NCBI RefSeq assembly: GCF_000591055.1
Contig: NC_020388.1
Span: 2,108,001-2,172,000, forward strand
Reading direction: 5' to 3'
DNA from: Natronomonas moolapensis 8.8.11
GTDB taxonomy: Archaea; Halobacteriota; Halobacteria; Halobacteriales; Haloarculaceae
Length of the DNA: 64,000 nucleotides
A program made the position numbers and the translations under genes. Positions 1 through 8,859 of this stretch are shown here, in pieces (the first letter of the stretch is position 1; every line of letters starts with the position of its first letter). The notes below the pieces were generated by a model. It was not told the DNA's origin and did no database searches. It was given only the letters and a program-made list of their open reading frames with translations.

Positions 1-627
1 CGTCCACTCGCCCGCCTCACGGAGCTCTGCGAGCGCGAGGAGGAGGTCCTCGAGGTTCGAGTCGTCGTCGAGACGGGCCGCGAAGGCGACGTCGACGCGC
101 TCGCCGGGGTCGGTCGCCGTGATCGTCGGGAAGTCGATCCCGCCGGGGACGACGGTCGTGTTCGCCTCGCTCGCGCCGTACTCGCGGACGCGCGTCCGCT
201 GGTGCTCGGAGGGGGTAACGACCCGCGTCGGCAGGCTCGACGCCGGCCCGACCCACTCCGAACCGGACACGTCGGGCTCGTCACCGTACCAGTCGACGAA
301 AAGCGGCACCCGAGCCAGCCGCGCGCCGAGCCACGCCGAGAGGACCGCCCCGGGCGGGTCGGCCGACGCCACGACGAGATCCGGCCCGTATCGAACGAGC
401 AGCCCCGGGAGTCGGCTGTAATACAGCGCCGGGTGCTCGAAGGTGACGCCCTCGTGTTCGAGGCCGTCGATGTCGATCCGTCGCCCCGAGGTCTCCCACC
501 AGGGTAGACAGTAGATCCGGACCTCGTGGCCGCGGTCGTCCAGCGCCGCGGCGAGTCGCCGGAGCCGAGCCGCGCCGGCGCGCTCCGATTGGGGCGGTGG
601 ATCCCTGAAGACGACCGCGATTCGCAT
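1..627 (-). CDS. Glycosyltransferase family 4 protein, N-terminal part (cut by window edge)
   Basis: The frame is open from an ATG at 627 down to base 1, giving the first 209 residues. It begins MRIAVVFRDPPPQSERAG, the typical N-terminal beta-strand and loop of a GT-B fold. It continues with 'LLVRYGPDLVVASADPP' and 'VTPSEHQRTRVREYGAS', then 'VVPGGIDF', the hinge where the donor-binding C-terminal domain begins in GT4 enzymes. It probably transfers a sugar from a nucleotide sugar to a lipid or glycan at the cytoplasmic face of the membrane. Donor and acceptor cannot be read. The C-terminal half lies outside the window. Confidence 0.85.
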   Translation of the reverse strand, partial: MRIAVVFRDPPPQSERAGAARLRRLAAALDDRGHEVRIYCLPWWETSGRRIDIDGLEHEGVTFEHPALYYSRLPGLLVRYGPDLVVASADPPGAVLSAWLGARLARVPLFVDWYGDEPDVSGSEWVGPASSLPTRVVTPSEHQRTRVREYGASEANTTVVPGGIDFPTITATDPGERVDVAFAARLDDDSNLEDLLLALAELREAGEWT

Positions 628-713
628 ACGACGGCCGACGGCGGCCGCTGTCAAAAATGGCCCGGAACGACGCGGGGCGAACGGCTATCATCCGTCGGCC
701 CGACTGATCCGAC

Positions 714-1079
714 GTGTACGAGTACGACATCGAGCGATACCTGAACGTGCGTAGCGTCTTCGGGGCGTCGTTTCGGGCCGACGGGACGCTCTCGTTTCGG
801 ATGAACACGACCGGCACGCCGCAGGTGTGGACGATGCCGGAGGCGGTCTCGCCGATCAACTCGATAGGTCGGATCGAAGCGCCGCTTTTTGTCCTCCACG
901 GCGAGAACGACCCCCGGGTCCCGGTCGACGAGGCCAGACAGGTCGCCGAGGCCGCCGAGACCGCGGGCGTCCCCGTCGAGACGCTGGTCTTCGGGGACGA
1001 GGGCCACGGCATCTCGAAGCGCGAAAACCGAATCGAGACCTACGCCGCAGTCGTCGAGTTCCTCGACGTGTACGTGTGA
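714..1079 (+). pseudogene. S9 family (prolyl oligopeptidase-like) peptidase with a large internal deletion
   Basis: The 121-codon frame starts at GTG 714. Its first ~42 residues (MYEYDIERYLNVRSVFGAS ... TGTPQVWTM) look like the start of the beta-propeller domain of haloarchaeal S9 peptidases. From about residue 46 ('SPINSIGRIEAPLFVLHGEN') it jumps to the end of the alpha/beta-hydrolase domain, including the catalytic Asp region ('ENDPRVP') and catalytic His ('DEGHGISK'). The family is normally about 600 residues, so roughly 450-490 are missing, including the nucleophile Ser. The join is in frame, near 838-850. The stop codon coincides with the first bases of an IS200/IS605-type end. A functional peptidase is not expected; a folded small product cannot be excluded. 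Confidence 0.75.
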
Positions 1080-1401
1080 CATCCTCCCGCGCCTAAAGGC
1101 GCGGGCCTCCCACCCGGTGTTGACCGGGCAGGTCAATCCTGAACGTTGGGAGTCTCAGGTTTGCTGGACAGTCAGCCAGTGGCTCTGCCACGAAGCCGTT
1201 ACTCGTACCCGCTGAAGGGCTTCGAGATAGCTGATTGTTTTACGACTGTCGGCGTGGTCGGTTTACTTTTTGATTCCGGTTAGAAACCGTGGCAAACACC
1301 GAGTCAACTGCCAGTTCCCCACGCACAATTATACGTACTGTGTCTATACATAAACTTTTCTCGGATTCATCTGGTGGCTAAAGCCACCAGTATTCTCCTT
1401 G
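1077..1401. mobile_element. Non-autonomous IS200/IS605 (IS1341-type) derivative without tnpB
   Basis: The left edge reads TGACATCCTC followed by a hairpin (stem CCGCGCC, loop TAAA, at 1086-1105). The right edge has a second hairpin (GTGGCTAAAGCCAC) followed by TATTCTCCTTG. The same two ends, with hairpins of changed stem sequence but identical TAAAG or TGAAG cores, bound the complete TnpB element at 11230-12758. The ~325 bp between the ends contains no coding frame. Such internally deleted copies could be mobilised in trans. The stretch from 1402 to 1522 after it shows nothing beyond a possible promoter for the next gene. Confidence 0.7.
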
Positions 1402-1522
1402 TATCTCTATAAATACGAGAGCGTCGCCTCCCCGAGGTGTACGCTCCTCGGCGACGACCGGCGTCTCCCCCTCCTCAGGCGAAGGGGGAACGGTTTTGCA
1501 TCGGCAACCCGTAGATCGATCT

Positions 1523-2116
1523 ATGTACGTCCGGGATGCGAAGAACCGCGATGAGGCCTGGCTGTTAGAGCACATCGAGGCGATGGACCTGGACGAGACG
1601 GCGTTTCGGTCCCGCGATTACGTCATCGGCGTCGACGAGGAATCGAACGCCCGCGCCGGGTTCGGTCGGATCCGGCTCCACAAGGGCGATGGCGACGGCG
1701 AGGGGATCTGCGAGTTGACGAGCATCGGCGTGTTGGACGGCTGGACCGGCAACGGCGTCGGAGCCCACGTCGTCGAACGGCTCGTCGACGGGGCCGAGAC
1801 GGAGGGGTTCGATCGCGTCTACTCGCTCACGAGCGCCCACGAGTACCTCGCCCAGTTCGGGTTCGAAGCGGTCCCCGAACCCGAGTTGCCGGACGCTCTC
1901 GTCGAACGCCTCGAAACCAAACGCGAGCGACTCGACCCCGACGCCGTCCCGATGGCGATCGACACCGACAGCTTCCGGATGCCGGATCGGCTCCGCGAGC
2001 GGTTCAAGCGCGCGGCCGAACCCGAACCAGAGGACGGCCCCGGCTCCGAGGAGACGCCCGAGGACTTCGGGATCGACCCCGACGAGGCGACGTATAAATA
2101 CGACACGGGGCGCTGA
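1523..2116 (+). CDS. GNAT family N-acetyltransferase
   Basis: 197 residues from ATG 1523. The central part carries the acetyl-CoA-binding arrangement of GNAT enzymes: a beta-strand 'ICELTSIGVLDGWTGNGVG' (V-x-x-x-W-x-G-x-G-x-G, motif A) followed by the helix 'AHVVERLVDGAETEG', and later 'LAQFGFEAVPE', the usual FGF motif. The C-terminal ~60 residues are a charged acidic tail. The substrate is unknown. An in-frame upstream start at 1496 exists, but the extra nine residues do not look like family sequence. Confidence 0.75.
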   Translation: MYVRDAKNRDEAWLLEHIEAMDLDETAFRSRDYVIGVDEESNARAGFGRIRLHKGDGDGEGICELTSIGVLDGWTGNGVGAHVVERLVDGAETEGFDRVYSLTSAHEYLAQFGFEAVPEPELPDALVERLETKRERLDPDAVPMAIDTDSFRMPDRLRERFKRAAEPEPEDGPGSEETPEDFGIDPDEATYKYDTGR

Positions 2117-2158
2117 CGGCCTCCGGATTGGCGCCGACCTAGTCGGTGAATATCCCGA

Positions 2159-2599
2159 TCATCCGCGATCCAGCTGGTGAACCCGGTTGACCGCCGCGCG
2201 CAGCGCCGCCGACAGCGAGTCGACAGTCGCCAACACCCGCCGGGAGCGCCGGGGGTCGATCCGTTCGTATACTTCGATCTCGCCGGTCGGTTCCGCGTCG
2301 TCGACCGGTTTGAGCAGGATTCTCCGGCCGACACGCCTTCCCTCGAAGACGACCGTCTCCGCGAGCGGTGCCGATCCGAACTGGACGAGATCGGGCTTGA
2401 GTTCCCACCCGTCAGGGAGTTCCGTGCGAACCGTTTCGAAGTCGACCCGGTCGGCGATCGTTTCGACCCGACGAACGTGTCCCAGTAGGTCCGACCGACC
2501 GCGTTCGTCGGCTGTGTTGGCCGTCGTGGTGGCCACATCCCCCGTCGGTCCGTCGTCTCTCTCCCGCGTCAGGTCGTCTTTCGGATGATCTTCTGTCAT
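2159..2599 (-). CDS. Conserved haloarchaeal hypothetical protein
   Basis: 146 residues from ATG 2599 (MTEDHPKDDLTRERDD). The N-terminal third is acidic and low in structure. The C-terminal ~100 residues ('HVRRVETIADRVDFETVRTE' to 'AALRAAVNRVHQL') show alternating strands and helices with no motif I recognise. An upstream in-frame start at 2704 would add 35 Arg-rich residues and is less likely. There is no operon partner. Function unknown. Confidence 0.6.
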   Translation of the reverse strand: MTEDHPKDDLTRERDDGPTGDVATTTANTADERGRSDLLGHVRRVETIADRVDFETVRTELPDGWELKPDLVQFGSAPLAETVVFEGRRVGRRILLKPVDDAEPTGEIEVYERIDPRRSRRVLATVDSLSAALRAAVNRVHQLDRG

Positions 2600-2841
2600 G
2601 ACCGTGCCCGGGTTCCGATCGGCTCGGGTGTAACGTCGGACACCCGACACCGGAATCGGTACTCCATACTGTCGTATCCTGTGCGGTTTCCGCCGCCCCA
2701 TCAACCCACTATATATTTGTATCGGCTGTTTCGGCCTTTGTTACTGTTCGTGTTGAAAGATTATATAAATCTTGTGCCGATCGGGCACGAACCTCGACCA
2801 CACCGTGTGACACCAGCCGTTTTTCCGCCCGGGTGCCGAGA

Positions 2842-4326
2842 TCACATCGCCATGTCGACGCCCGAGGTCTCGAAACGCGCGCCGCCGAATTCGCTTTCGG
2901 TCGCCTCGACCGACCAGCCGTGGGCCGCGACGATCTCCTCGACGATCGCGAGCCCGAACCCCGTGCCGTCGGGCGAGAGCGACTGCCCGGGCTCGAAGAT
3001 CTCCTCGCCGGCGTACCCGGGGATGCCGGGGCCGTCGTCGGCGATGTAGAACCCATCGTCGTCGTCGAGTTCGCCGACGACGACGGTCACGTCCCCACCG
3101 CCGTGATCCGCGGCGCCGCCGGTCGCCGGCCGATCGTCCGTCGAGCCGTGCTCGACGGCGTTCGCAAAGAGGTTCTCGACGACCCGCCGCAGGCGCTCGC
3201 GGTCGGCCTCGACCGTGAGGCGGTCGGCCTCGATCCGGAGCGTCGCGTCGGATTCGAGCGGGTCGGCCCACCGCTCGGCGGCGGCGGCCAACTCGACCGG
3301 TTCGGTCTCGTCGACGACCTGCCCCTCGCGGGCCAGCGTCAGCGTCGCGTCGACGATGTCCTCCATGCGTTCGAGTGCGTCGCCGATTGCCGGAAGGTGC
3401 TCGCTGTCGCACTCGTCCATCGCGAGGTCGAGTTGGGCGTCGGCGACCGTGATCGGCGTCTGGAGGTCGTGGCTGACGATGCTGGCGAACTCGTCGAGCC
3501 GTTCGGTCTTCGCTTCGAGTTCGCGCTCTCTCGCCTTTCGATCGGAGATGTCGCGGCTGTTGATCAAGAACCCCTCGCCGCCGCCCCCGGCGCGGTCGCT
3601 GGCGACCGAGCCGATCCAGACCCACGAGTCATCGGCGTGTCGGAACCGATATTCGTACCGGACCCTGCTAGTTTCTCCGGATTCGACGAGCGCCTCGAAG
3701 TTCGACCGAACGTCAGCACGGTCCTCGGGATGGACGTATTCGTACGCGATCTCCCCGACGAGTTCGTCCTGATCGTAGCCGAGGACGGGTCCGATCGCCG
3801 GGCTGTTGTACCGTATCCGCCCGTCCGGCTCGATGATCGTGATGACGTCGGGGGAGTGTTTGACGAACGACTGAAACCGATCGTTTAGGCGCTCGAGTTC
3901 CCGCTTTCGTCGCTGCAGCGACCGGCGCGCGCGGCGCTTTTCGACGGCGTTGGCAAGGCGGGACGCGAGCAGCGAGTACTGCCCCTCGCGCCGCCCCTTC
4001 GGGACGTAGTCGGTCACGCCGGCCGAGATCGCCTCGCTCGCGACCATCTCGTCGCCCTCGCCGGTCAGGAGGACGAAGGGGAGCTCCTCGTGGGTCTCCC
4101 GGACCTCGCCGAGGAACTCGATGCCGTCCATCCCGACCATCCCGTAATCGGAGACGACACAGTCGATTCGATCGGCCTCGAGGATCTCCAGCCCCGCTTC
4201 CGCGTCGGTCGCCGTCCGGACGTCGAAGCGGCTGTCCTCGCGTTCTAAAACGGTCGCGATCGTTTCCACGAACTCCGGCTCGTCGTCCACGAGGAGGACG
4301 CGAATCGCGTTATCTGCCGCGTTCAT
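2842..4326 (-). CDS. Hybrid sensor histidine kinase: receiver-PAS-HisKA-HATPase
   Basis: 494 residues from ATG 4326 (MNAADNAIRVLLVDDEPEF). Domain order: a receiver (~8-125; acidic pair DDE, phospho-Asp in 'VVSDYGMVGMDG', Lys in 'VPKG'), a PAS domain (~165-285; 'HSPDVITIIEPDGRIRYNS' and a PAC stretch 'YEYRFRHADDSWVWIGS'), HisKA (phospho-His in 'FASIVSHDLQTPI') and HATPase (N-box 'NLFANAVEHGS', G1 'DDGPGIPG', G2 'GTGFGLAI'). There is no transmembrane segment, so it is a soluble kinase. This layout is common in haloarchaea. Signal and partner are unknown, and no response regulator gene is adjacent. Confidence 0.9.
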   Translation of the reverse strand: MNAADNAIRVLLVDDEPEFVETIATVLEREDSRFDVRTATDAEAGLEILEADRIDCVVSDYGMVGMDGIEFLGEVRETHEELPFVLLTGEGDEMVASEAISAGVTDYVPKGRREGQYSLLASRLANAVEKRRARRSLQRRKRELERLNDRFQSFVKHSPDVITIIEPDGRIRYNSPAIGPVLGYDQDELVGEIAYEYVHPEDRADVRSNFEALVESGETSRVRYEYRFRHADDSWVWIGSVASDRAGGGGEGFLINSRDISDRKARERELEAKTERLDEFASIVSHDLQTPITVADAQLDLAMDECDSEHLPAIGDALERMEDIVDATLTLAREGQVVDETEPVELAAAAERWADPLESDATLRIEADRLTVEADRERLRRVVENLFANAVEHGSTDDRPATGGAADHGGGDVTVVVGELDDDDGFYIADDGPGIPGYAGEEIFEPGQSLSPDGTGFGLAIVEEIVAAHGWSVEATESEFGGARFETSGVDMAM

Positions 4327-4544
4327 TCGGTTCCTCCAGCGCAGCTTGTGGTCTGTCCCCACATTCCCGGCCGGGAATACGGAAATCAGATATAAAAACA
4401 CTCCGGGGCCGACTCGAAAACTGGGTACGCACTACCGGTGAGCCGCCTCGGTTCGCTCAGCCTGTAGACACGACTAAGTTCGTCGTGACCGTAGCGTTGG
4501 TATGGAACTGTTCCGCGCGAACGGACATACACCGCACGTAGCGT

Positions 4545-6023
4545 ATGGCTGATTGGACGACGCGGTACCGACCGACGACGCTGTCGGCAGTCCGCGGCAA
4601 CAACAAGGCCCGCGACGCCTTCGAGGAGTGGGCCGACACCTGGAACGAACACGGCGAAGCGGTCGTCATCCACGGCTCACCGGGTGTCGGGAAGACCTCG
4701 GCCGCCCACGCGCTGGCCAACGACAAGGGGTGGCCGATCCTCGAAATGAACGCCTCCGACGCCCGGACGGCCGACGAGATCGAGCGCTTCGCCGGACGGG
4801 CGGCGTCGAACTCGACGCTCGGCGGCGACCGCCAGCTCGTCATCCTCGACGAGGCTGACAACCTCCACCGACACAAGGACCGCGGCGGGGCCGCCGCGAT
4901 GACGCGGCTGGTCAAAGAAGCCGCCCAGCCGATCGTCCTCATCGCCAACGACTACTACGAGATGTCCGCGGGGCTTCGAAGCGCCTGCCAAGAGATCGAA
5001 TTCCGCGACATTTCCGCCCGCTCGATCGTTCCCGTGCTGCGGGATGTCTGCCGACAGGAAGACATCGAGTTCGACGAGGCCGTCCTGGAGCGGATCGCCG
5101 AGGCGAACCGCGGGGATCTCCGGGGAGCGATCAAGGACACCCAATCGCGGGTGCAGGACGGCCAGATCCGCGCCGAGGGCAGCGAGGGCGAGCGCGACCG
5201 CACCGAGGACATCTTCTCGTTTCTCGATGCGGTGCTGAAAGAACAGCCCGCCGAGGACGCCCTCCAGACCGCCTACGCGGCCGACGAGACGCCCGACGAC
5301 CTGCTGTTGTGGATCGAGGACAAGGTCCCGAAGGTGTACGAAGGCGGGGAGTTAGCCGATGCCTACGAACACCTGGCCGACGCCGACGTCTGGCTCGGGC
5401 GGGTGCGGGCGACACAGAACTACAGCTACTGGCGTTACGCCACGGACAACGTCGCCGCGGGCGTCGCCGCCGTCAGGCGAAGCGACCGGGGCGGGTGGAC
5501 CCGCTACGGCGGTGCCCCGTACCGCTCGGCGCGGGACGCGACCCGCGATTACGTCGCCGAACGGATCGCCGCGTCGGCCGACGTCTCGACGGCGACCGCC
5601 AGACGCGAGATCCTGCCGTATCTCGAGGCGATGACCCACCACTGCCGGAACCGGGAGTTGACGGTCCGGATGGCCGCCCGCTACGACCTGGAGGCCGAAC
5701 ACGTCGCGTTCGTGACCGGATCGGGAAAGACCACGAACAAGGTTCAGGGGATCGTCGAGGCGGCCGAAGAGCGAACCGAAGCCGAGGCCGTCGAGCACTC
5801 GGGCGGCGCGTTCGCGGCGCCGGAGGGGGCCGCCGAGGACGCTGCCGGTGACGGGGACGACGATACCGACGGGACGCTCGCTGCGTTCGGGGCGGCGGAG
5901 TCGGAGAGCGACGCCGACGGGGGTGGTCCCGGCGACACCGATACCGATACCGACGCCAACACTCGTGCCGGCGCCGTCGAGGAGGAGGACGACGGGCAGG
6001 CCGGCCTCTCCGATTTCATGTGA
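4545..6023 (+). CDS. rfcL: Replication factor C large subunit
   Basis: 492 residues. The clamp-loader large subunit opens the PCNA ring and places it on primed DNA using ATP. Visible: N-terminal 'WTTRYRPTTLSAVRGN' (RFC box), Walker A 'GSPGVGKTSAAH', Walker B 'LVILDEADNL', sensor I 'IVLIANDYY' and sensor II region 'NRGDLRGAIKD'. The C-terminal ~100 residues are an acidic linker ending 'QAGLSDFM', which resembles a PCNA-interacting peptide. The small subunit is not in the window. The length fits haloarchaeal RfcL. Confidence 0.95.
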   Translation: MADWTTRYRPTTLSAVRGNNKARDAFEEWADTWNEHGEAVVIHGSPGVGKTSAAHALANDKGWPILEMNASDARTADEIERFAGRAASNSTLGGDRQLVILDEADNLHRHKDRGGAAAMTRLVKEAAQPIVLIANDYYEMSAGLRSACQEIEFRDISARSIVPVLRDVCRQEDIEFDEAVLERIAEANRGDLRGAIKDTQSRVQDGQIRAEGSEGERDRTEDIFSFLDAVLKEQPAEDALQTAYAADETPDDLLLWIEDKVPKVYEGGELADAYEHLADADVWLGRVRATQNYSYWRYATDNVAAGVAAVRRSDRGGWTRYGGAPYRSARDATRDYVAERIAASADVSTATARREILPYLEAMTHHCRNRELTVRMAARYDLEAEHVAFVTGSGKTTNKVQGIVEAAEERTEAEAVEHSGGAFAAPEGAAEDAAGDGDDDTDGTLAAFGAAESESDADGGGPGDTDTDTDANTRAGAVEEEDDGQAGLSDFM

Positions 6024-6024
6024 C

Positions 6025-6753
6025 CTACAAAAGCCGCGAGAGGAACTGCCGGCCGCGCTCGGTTTCGGGGCGCTCGAAGAACGCCTCGCTGTCGGTCACC
6101 TCGACGACTCGGCCGTCGGCCATCAGAACGATCCGATCGCCGACCTCGCGAGCGAAGCCCATCTCGTGGGTGACGAGCACCATGGTCATGCCATCGTCCG
6201 CAAGCCCCTCGATCACGTCGAGCACCTCACCGACCAACTCGGGGTCGAGCGCGCTCGTCACCTCGTCGAACAGCATCACCGTGGGATCCATCGCGAGCGC
6301 GCGGGCGATCGCGACGCGCTGTTGTTGGCCTCCCGAGAGCGCTTCGGGGTAGGAGCCAGTCTGGTCGCTGAGGCCGACACGATCGAGGAGTTCGCGGGCG
6401 CGGTCCTCGGCGGCGTCTTCCGGGAGCCCGCGTATCTTTTTCGGGGCGAGCGCGACGTTGCCGAGTGCGCTCTTGTGCGGAAAGAGGTTGAACGACTGAA
6501 ACACCATCCCGATGCGTTGGCGGACCTCGTTGACGTCCGCCTCGAGCACCGACTGACCGTCGAGTCTGATGTCGCCGCTGCGGATCTCCTCCAGGCGGTT
6601 CACACACCGCAACAGCGTCGATTTGCCGGACCCCGAGGGACCGATCACGACGACGACCTCGCGCTCCTCGATGGCGAGATCGACGTTCTTGAGAACGTGG
6701 GTCTTGCCGAAGAACTTGTCCACCCCGTCGAACTCGACGAGCGGGTCGGCCAT
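6025..6753 (-). CDS. Polar amino acid ABC transporter, ATP-binding protein
   Basis: 242 residues, GlnQ/HisP-like. Walker A 'GPSGSGKSTLLR', Q-loop 'IGMVFQSFNLFPH', signature 'LSGGQQQRVAIARALA', Walker B 'VMLFDEVTSALDPE' and switch His in 'LVTHEMGFAREV' are all intact. It hydrolyses ATP to drive uptake of an amino acid through the permease encoded directly upstream (stop of the permease at 6754, start here at 6753). It is the last gene of the three-gene transporter operon read from 8544 to 6025. The RfcL gene on the other strand ends 1 bp away. Confidence 0.93.
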   Translation of the reverse strand: MADPLVEFDGVDKFFGKTHVLKNVDLAIEEREVVVVIGPSGSGKSTLLRCVNRLEEIRSGDIRLDGQSVLEADVNEVRQRIGMVFQSFNLFPHKSALGNVALAPKKIRGLPEDAAEDRARELLDRVGLSDQTGSYPEALSGGQQQRVAIARALAMDPTVMLFDEVTSALDPELVGEVLDVIEGLADDGMTMVLVTHEMGFAREVGDRIVLMADGRVVEVTDSEAFFERPETERGRQFLSRLL

Positions 6754-7629
6754 TCAGCCCTCACCCCCGTCGGCGTCGCTCGGCCCCATCGAGAGGCGGC
6801 CCAACAGCCCGTGGTCGGAGCCCCAATCGGAGCGCCGTTCGAGGCCGTTGACGAGTTGGCTCATCGACATGGTGATCGCGAGATACAATACGCAGACCCA
6901 CACCAGCGGCGTCCAGGGGTCGAGTTGGTTGCTGTTTATGTTCCGGAAGACGCTCATGATCTCCGGGACGGCGATGACCGTCAGAAGCGATGTGTCTTTG
7001 ACGAGGATGATCTGATCGTTGCCGATGGCGGCGAGGGCGTTGCGCCACGCCTGTGGGAGTACGACCTCTCGGAGCGCCATAACGCGGGACATACCGAGCG
7101 AGCGGGCAGCCTCCATCTGCCCGTCGGGAACCGCGCTGATCCCGCCGCGTATCGCCTCGCCGACGTAAGCGGCGTGGTTCAGTGTCAACCCGATTATCGC
7201 CGCCGGAACCGCCCAGTCCTGGATCGGGAACTGTCCGGTCTCCCACAGCCGCGGGACGCCGAAGAAAATGACGAAGAGCTGAAACAAAAGCGGTGTCCCG
7301 CGGAAGAACTCGACGTACCCCTTTGCGATCCGGCCGGTAACCGCCGACGTCGAGATCCGACCGAGGCCGACCAACACGCCGAACGACACCGAGAGCAGAC
7401 TCGAGATGACGACGATCCGCACCACCAAAACGAACGCCTCGGCGAACCGCCCCGCGATCAGTGGTGAGGCGAGCAGCGTGTAGTTGACCTGCGTCGAGAG
7501 GATCCAGACGAGAAGACCGCCGATGGCCACGAGAAAGCCGGCGGCTGCGACCTCGCCGATCCGTTTGACCAGCCGGTCGCGCATCATCACGCCGCCGGTT
7601 CCGGACTCCGAATCAGTCTGTGTTGGCAT
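6754..7629 (-). CDS. Polar amino acid ABC transporter, permease
   Basis: 291 residues. It has several hydrophobic segments (first at ~25-45, then ~60-90 and more) and the HisM/GlnP family signature: the EAA loop 'AARSLGMSRVMALREVVLPQ' with 'FRGTPLLFQLFVIFFG' before it. As a membrane protein it forms the translocation path for the amino acid delivered by the binding protein encoded upstream (7684-8544). The ATG at 7629 was chosen; a start at the internal methionine pair (MMRDRLVKRIG) is also possible because the first ~14 residues are polar and poorly conserved in such proteins. Confidence 0.92.
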   Translation of the reverse strand: MPTQTDSESGTGGVMMRDRLVKRIGEVAAAGFLVAIGGLLVWILSTQVNYTLLASPLIAGRFAEAFVLVVRIVVISSLLSVSFGVLVGLGRISTSAVTGRIAKGYVEFFRGTPLLFQLFVIFFGVPRLWETGQFPIQDWAVPAAIIGLTLNHAAYVGEAIRGGISAVPDGQMEAARSLGMSRVMALREVVLPQAWRNALAAIGNDQIILVKDTSLLTVIAVPEIMSVFRNINSNQLDPWTPLVWVCVLYLAITMSMSQLVNGLERRSDWGSDHGLLGRLSMGPSDADGGEG

Positions 7630-7683
7630 AGTCGATGCGTTGTGAAGTGTTGGATGGGCGCGTCGTACGGTTCGGAGCCGCGA

Positions 7684-8544
7684 TCAGGCGGCGAAGTACT
7701 CGTCGTAGATCTCCTCGTATGTGCCGTCCTCGCGGATCGCAGCCAGGGCGTCGTTGACCTCCCCGCGGAACTCGTCGTCGTCCTGCCGGAAGGCGATGCC
7801 GTACTCCTCGATCGTCAGCGTGAGGTAGTCGGGAGCGTCGTCGCGGTCCGCGGCGACCCCGTCGCCTTCGAGGAAGACGACGCCGTCGGTTTCGGCGGCG
7901 AAGTCAGCGCTGACCGTGTTGTCGTTGATCACCGCCGAGACCTGGTTGTTGAGCAGCGCGTCGAAGGCACCGGTGATCTGGTCGTAGCTCTGTATCTCGA
8001 GGTCGCCGTCGAACTCGGACTGGAGGTCTTCGGCGGCCGCCTCGCCGGTCGTCCCGCGCTGGACGCCGACGGTCGCACCTTGGATGTCGGCGCGCTCAGC
8101 GATGTCGCCTCCCTCGAGAACCAGTACCGTCTGGTACGCGGTGAAGTACGGGTCCGAGAAGTCGACCTGTTCGGCCCGCGTCTCGTTGATCGTCATCGCG
8201 CTCATGATGACCCGGAAGTTCGCGTTGTTCAGCGACGCGATGATGCCGTCGAAGCCGGTCTGTTCGAACTCGTAGTCGAGGCCGAGTTGGTCGGCGAAGA
8301 CCGCCTCCGCGATGTCGACGTCGAAGCCCAGGAGTTCGCCGGCCTCGTTTCGGTACTCGAACGGCTCGTAGGGAATGTCCGAGCCGATGACGACGGTCTC
8401 GGGGTTGCCGTCGCTGCCTCCGTTACCGTTGCCGTCGCCGTCGCCGTCGCCGTTGCCGCCCATACAACCGGCCAGCGCGGCCACACCGCCAGCCCCGAGC
8501 GCGGTCAGGTACTGCCGTCGGTTGGGTGTCTGTTTACGTGTCAT
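7684..8544 (-). CDS. Amino acid ABC transporter substrate-binding protein (Tat lipoprotein)
   Basis: 286 residues from ATG 8544. The N-terminus has a twin-arginine motif ('PNRRQYLTALG'), a hydrophobic core and a lipobox 'LAGCMGG', so it is a Tat-exported lipoprotein anchored by lipid on the outer membrane face, as usual in haloarchaea. A Gly-Asp linker (GNGDGDGDGNGNGG) follows, then a periplasmic binding protein type 2 domain ('IPYEPFEYRNEAGELLGFDV'). It captures the amino acid for the permease and ATPase encoded just downstream. The extended frame upstream to 8655 would put the signal peptide inside the protein and is rejected. Confidence 0.92.
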   Translation of the reverse strand: MTRKQTPNRRQYLTALGAGGVAALAGCMGGNGDGDGDGNGNGGSDGNPETVVIGSDIPYEPFEYRNEAGELLGFDVDIAEAVFADQLGLDYEFEQTGFDGIIASLNNANFRVIMSAMTINETRAEQVDFSDPYFTAYQTVLVLEGGDIAERADIQGATVGVQRGTTGEAAAEDLQSEFDGDLEIQSYDQITGAFDALLNNQVSAVINDNTVSADFAAETDGVVFLEGDGVAADRDDAPDYLTLTIEEYGIAFRQDDDEFRGEVNDALAAIREDGTYEEIYDEYFAA

Positions 8545-8733
8545 ACCACCAGTCTCGGCTGAACGTGGTTTTAACGTTTCGACCTCGAATCCGTCGATAT
8601 CGCCGTTGCCGGCGGCGTTTCGAGCCGATCGTTCACCATTATCCACGCAGTTCATACGGGCCGACCGCCGGAGCGCAGAGCTGGACGGGACCGGCTAACG
8701 ACCCCGATTGATCGGGACGCGCCGCCCGACTGT

Positions 8734-8776
8734 GCGTCGACGACGGCGACGCCGGCGAGGTTGACGATGTCTTTGA
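8734..8776. repeat. 43-bp copy of the maeB 3' end (partner at 8879-8921)
   Basis: Bases 8734-8776 repeat 8879-8921 exactly over 43 bp, 145 bp apart. The second copy is the last coding part of maeB (protein stretch [16 protein letters not shown]). The first copy lies beyond the maeB stop and is not expressed as part of maeB. The gap between the transporter operon and maeB (8545-8859, 315 bp) otherwise holds no gene. A T-run in the maeB strand at about 8835-8840 (AAAAAA on the plus strand) may be the maeB terminator. Confidence 0.85.
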
Positions 8777-8859
8777 GCTCCACCGTTTTCGCCTCGGGGT
8801 CGCTTCGCGACCCGCTCGTCGAAACCCGTGGGCGAAAAAACCGCCCGCTACGCGTCTGG

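Noticed and set aside
5848-7467. Plus-strand frame across the end of rfcL and the ABC genes
   Set aside because: Its translation has no family sequence and crosses two well-defined minus-strand transporter genes.
8420-8460. Hexamer-like repeat in the substrate-binding protein gene
   Set aside because: It simply encodes the Gly-Asp/Asn linker after the lipobox, common in haloarchaeal lipoproteins.
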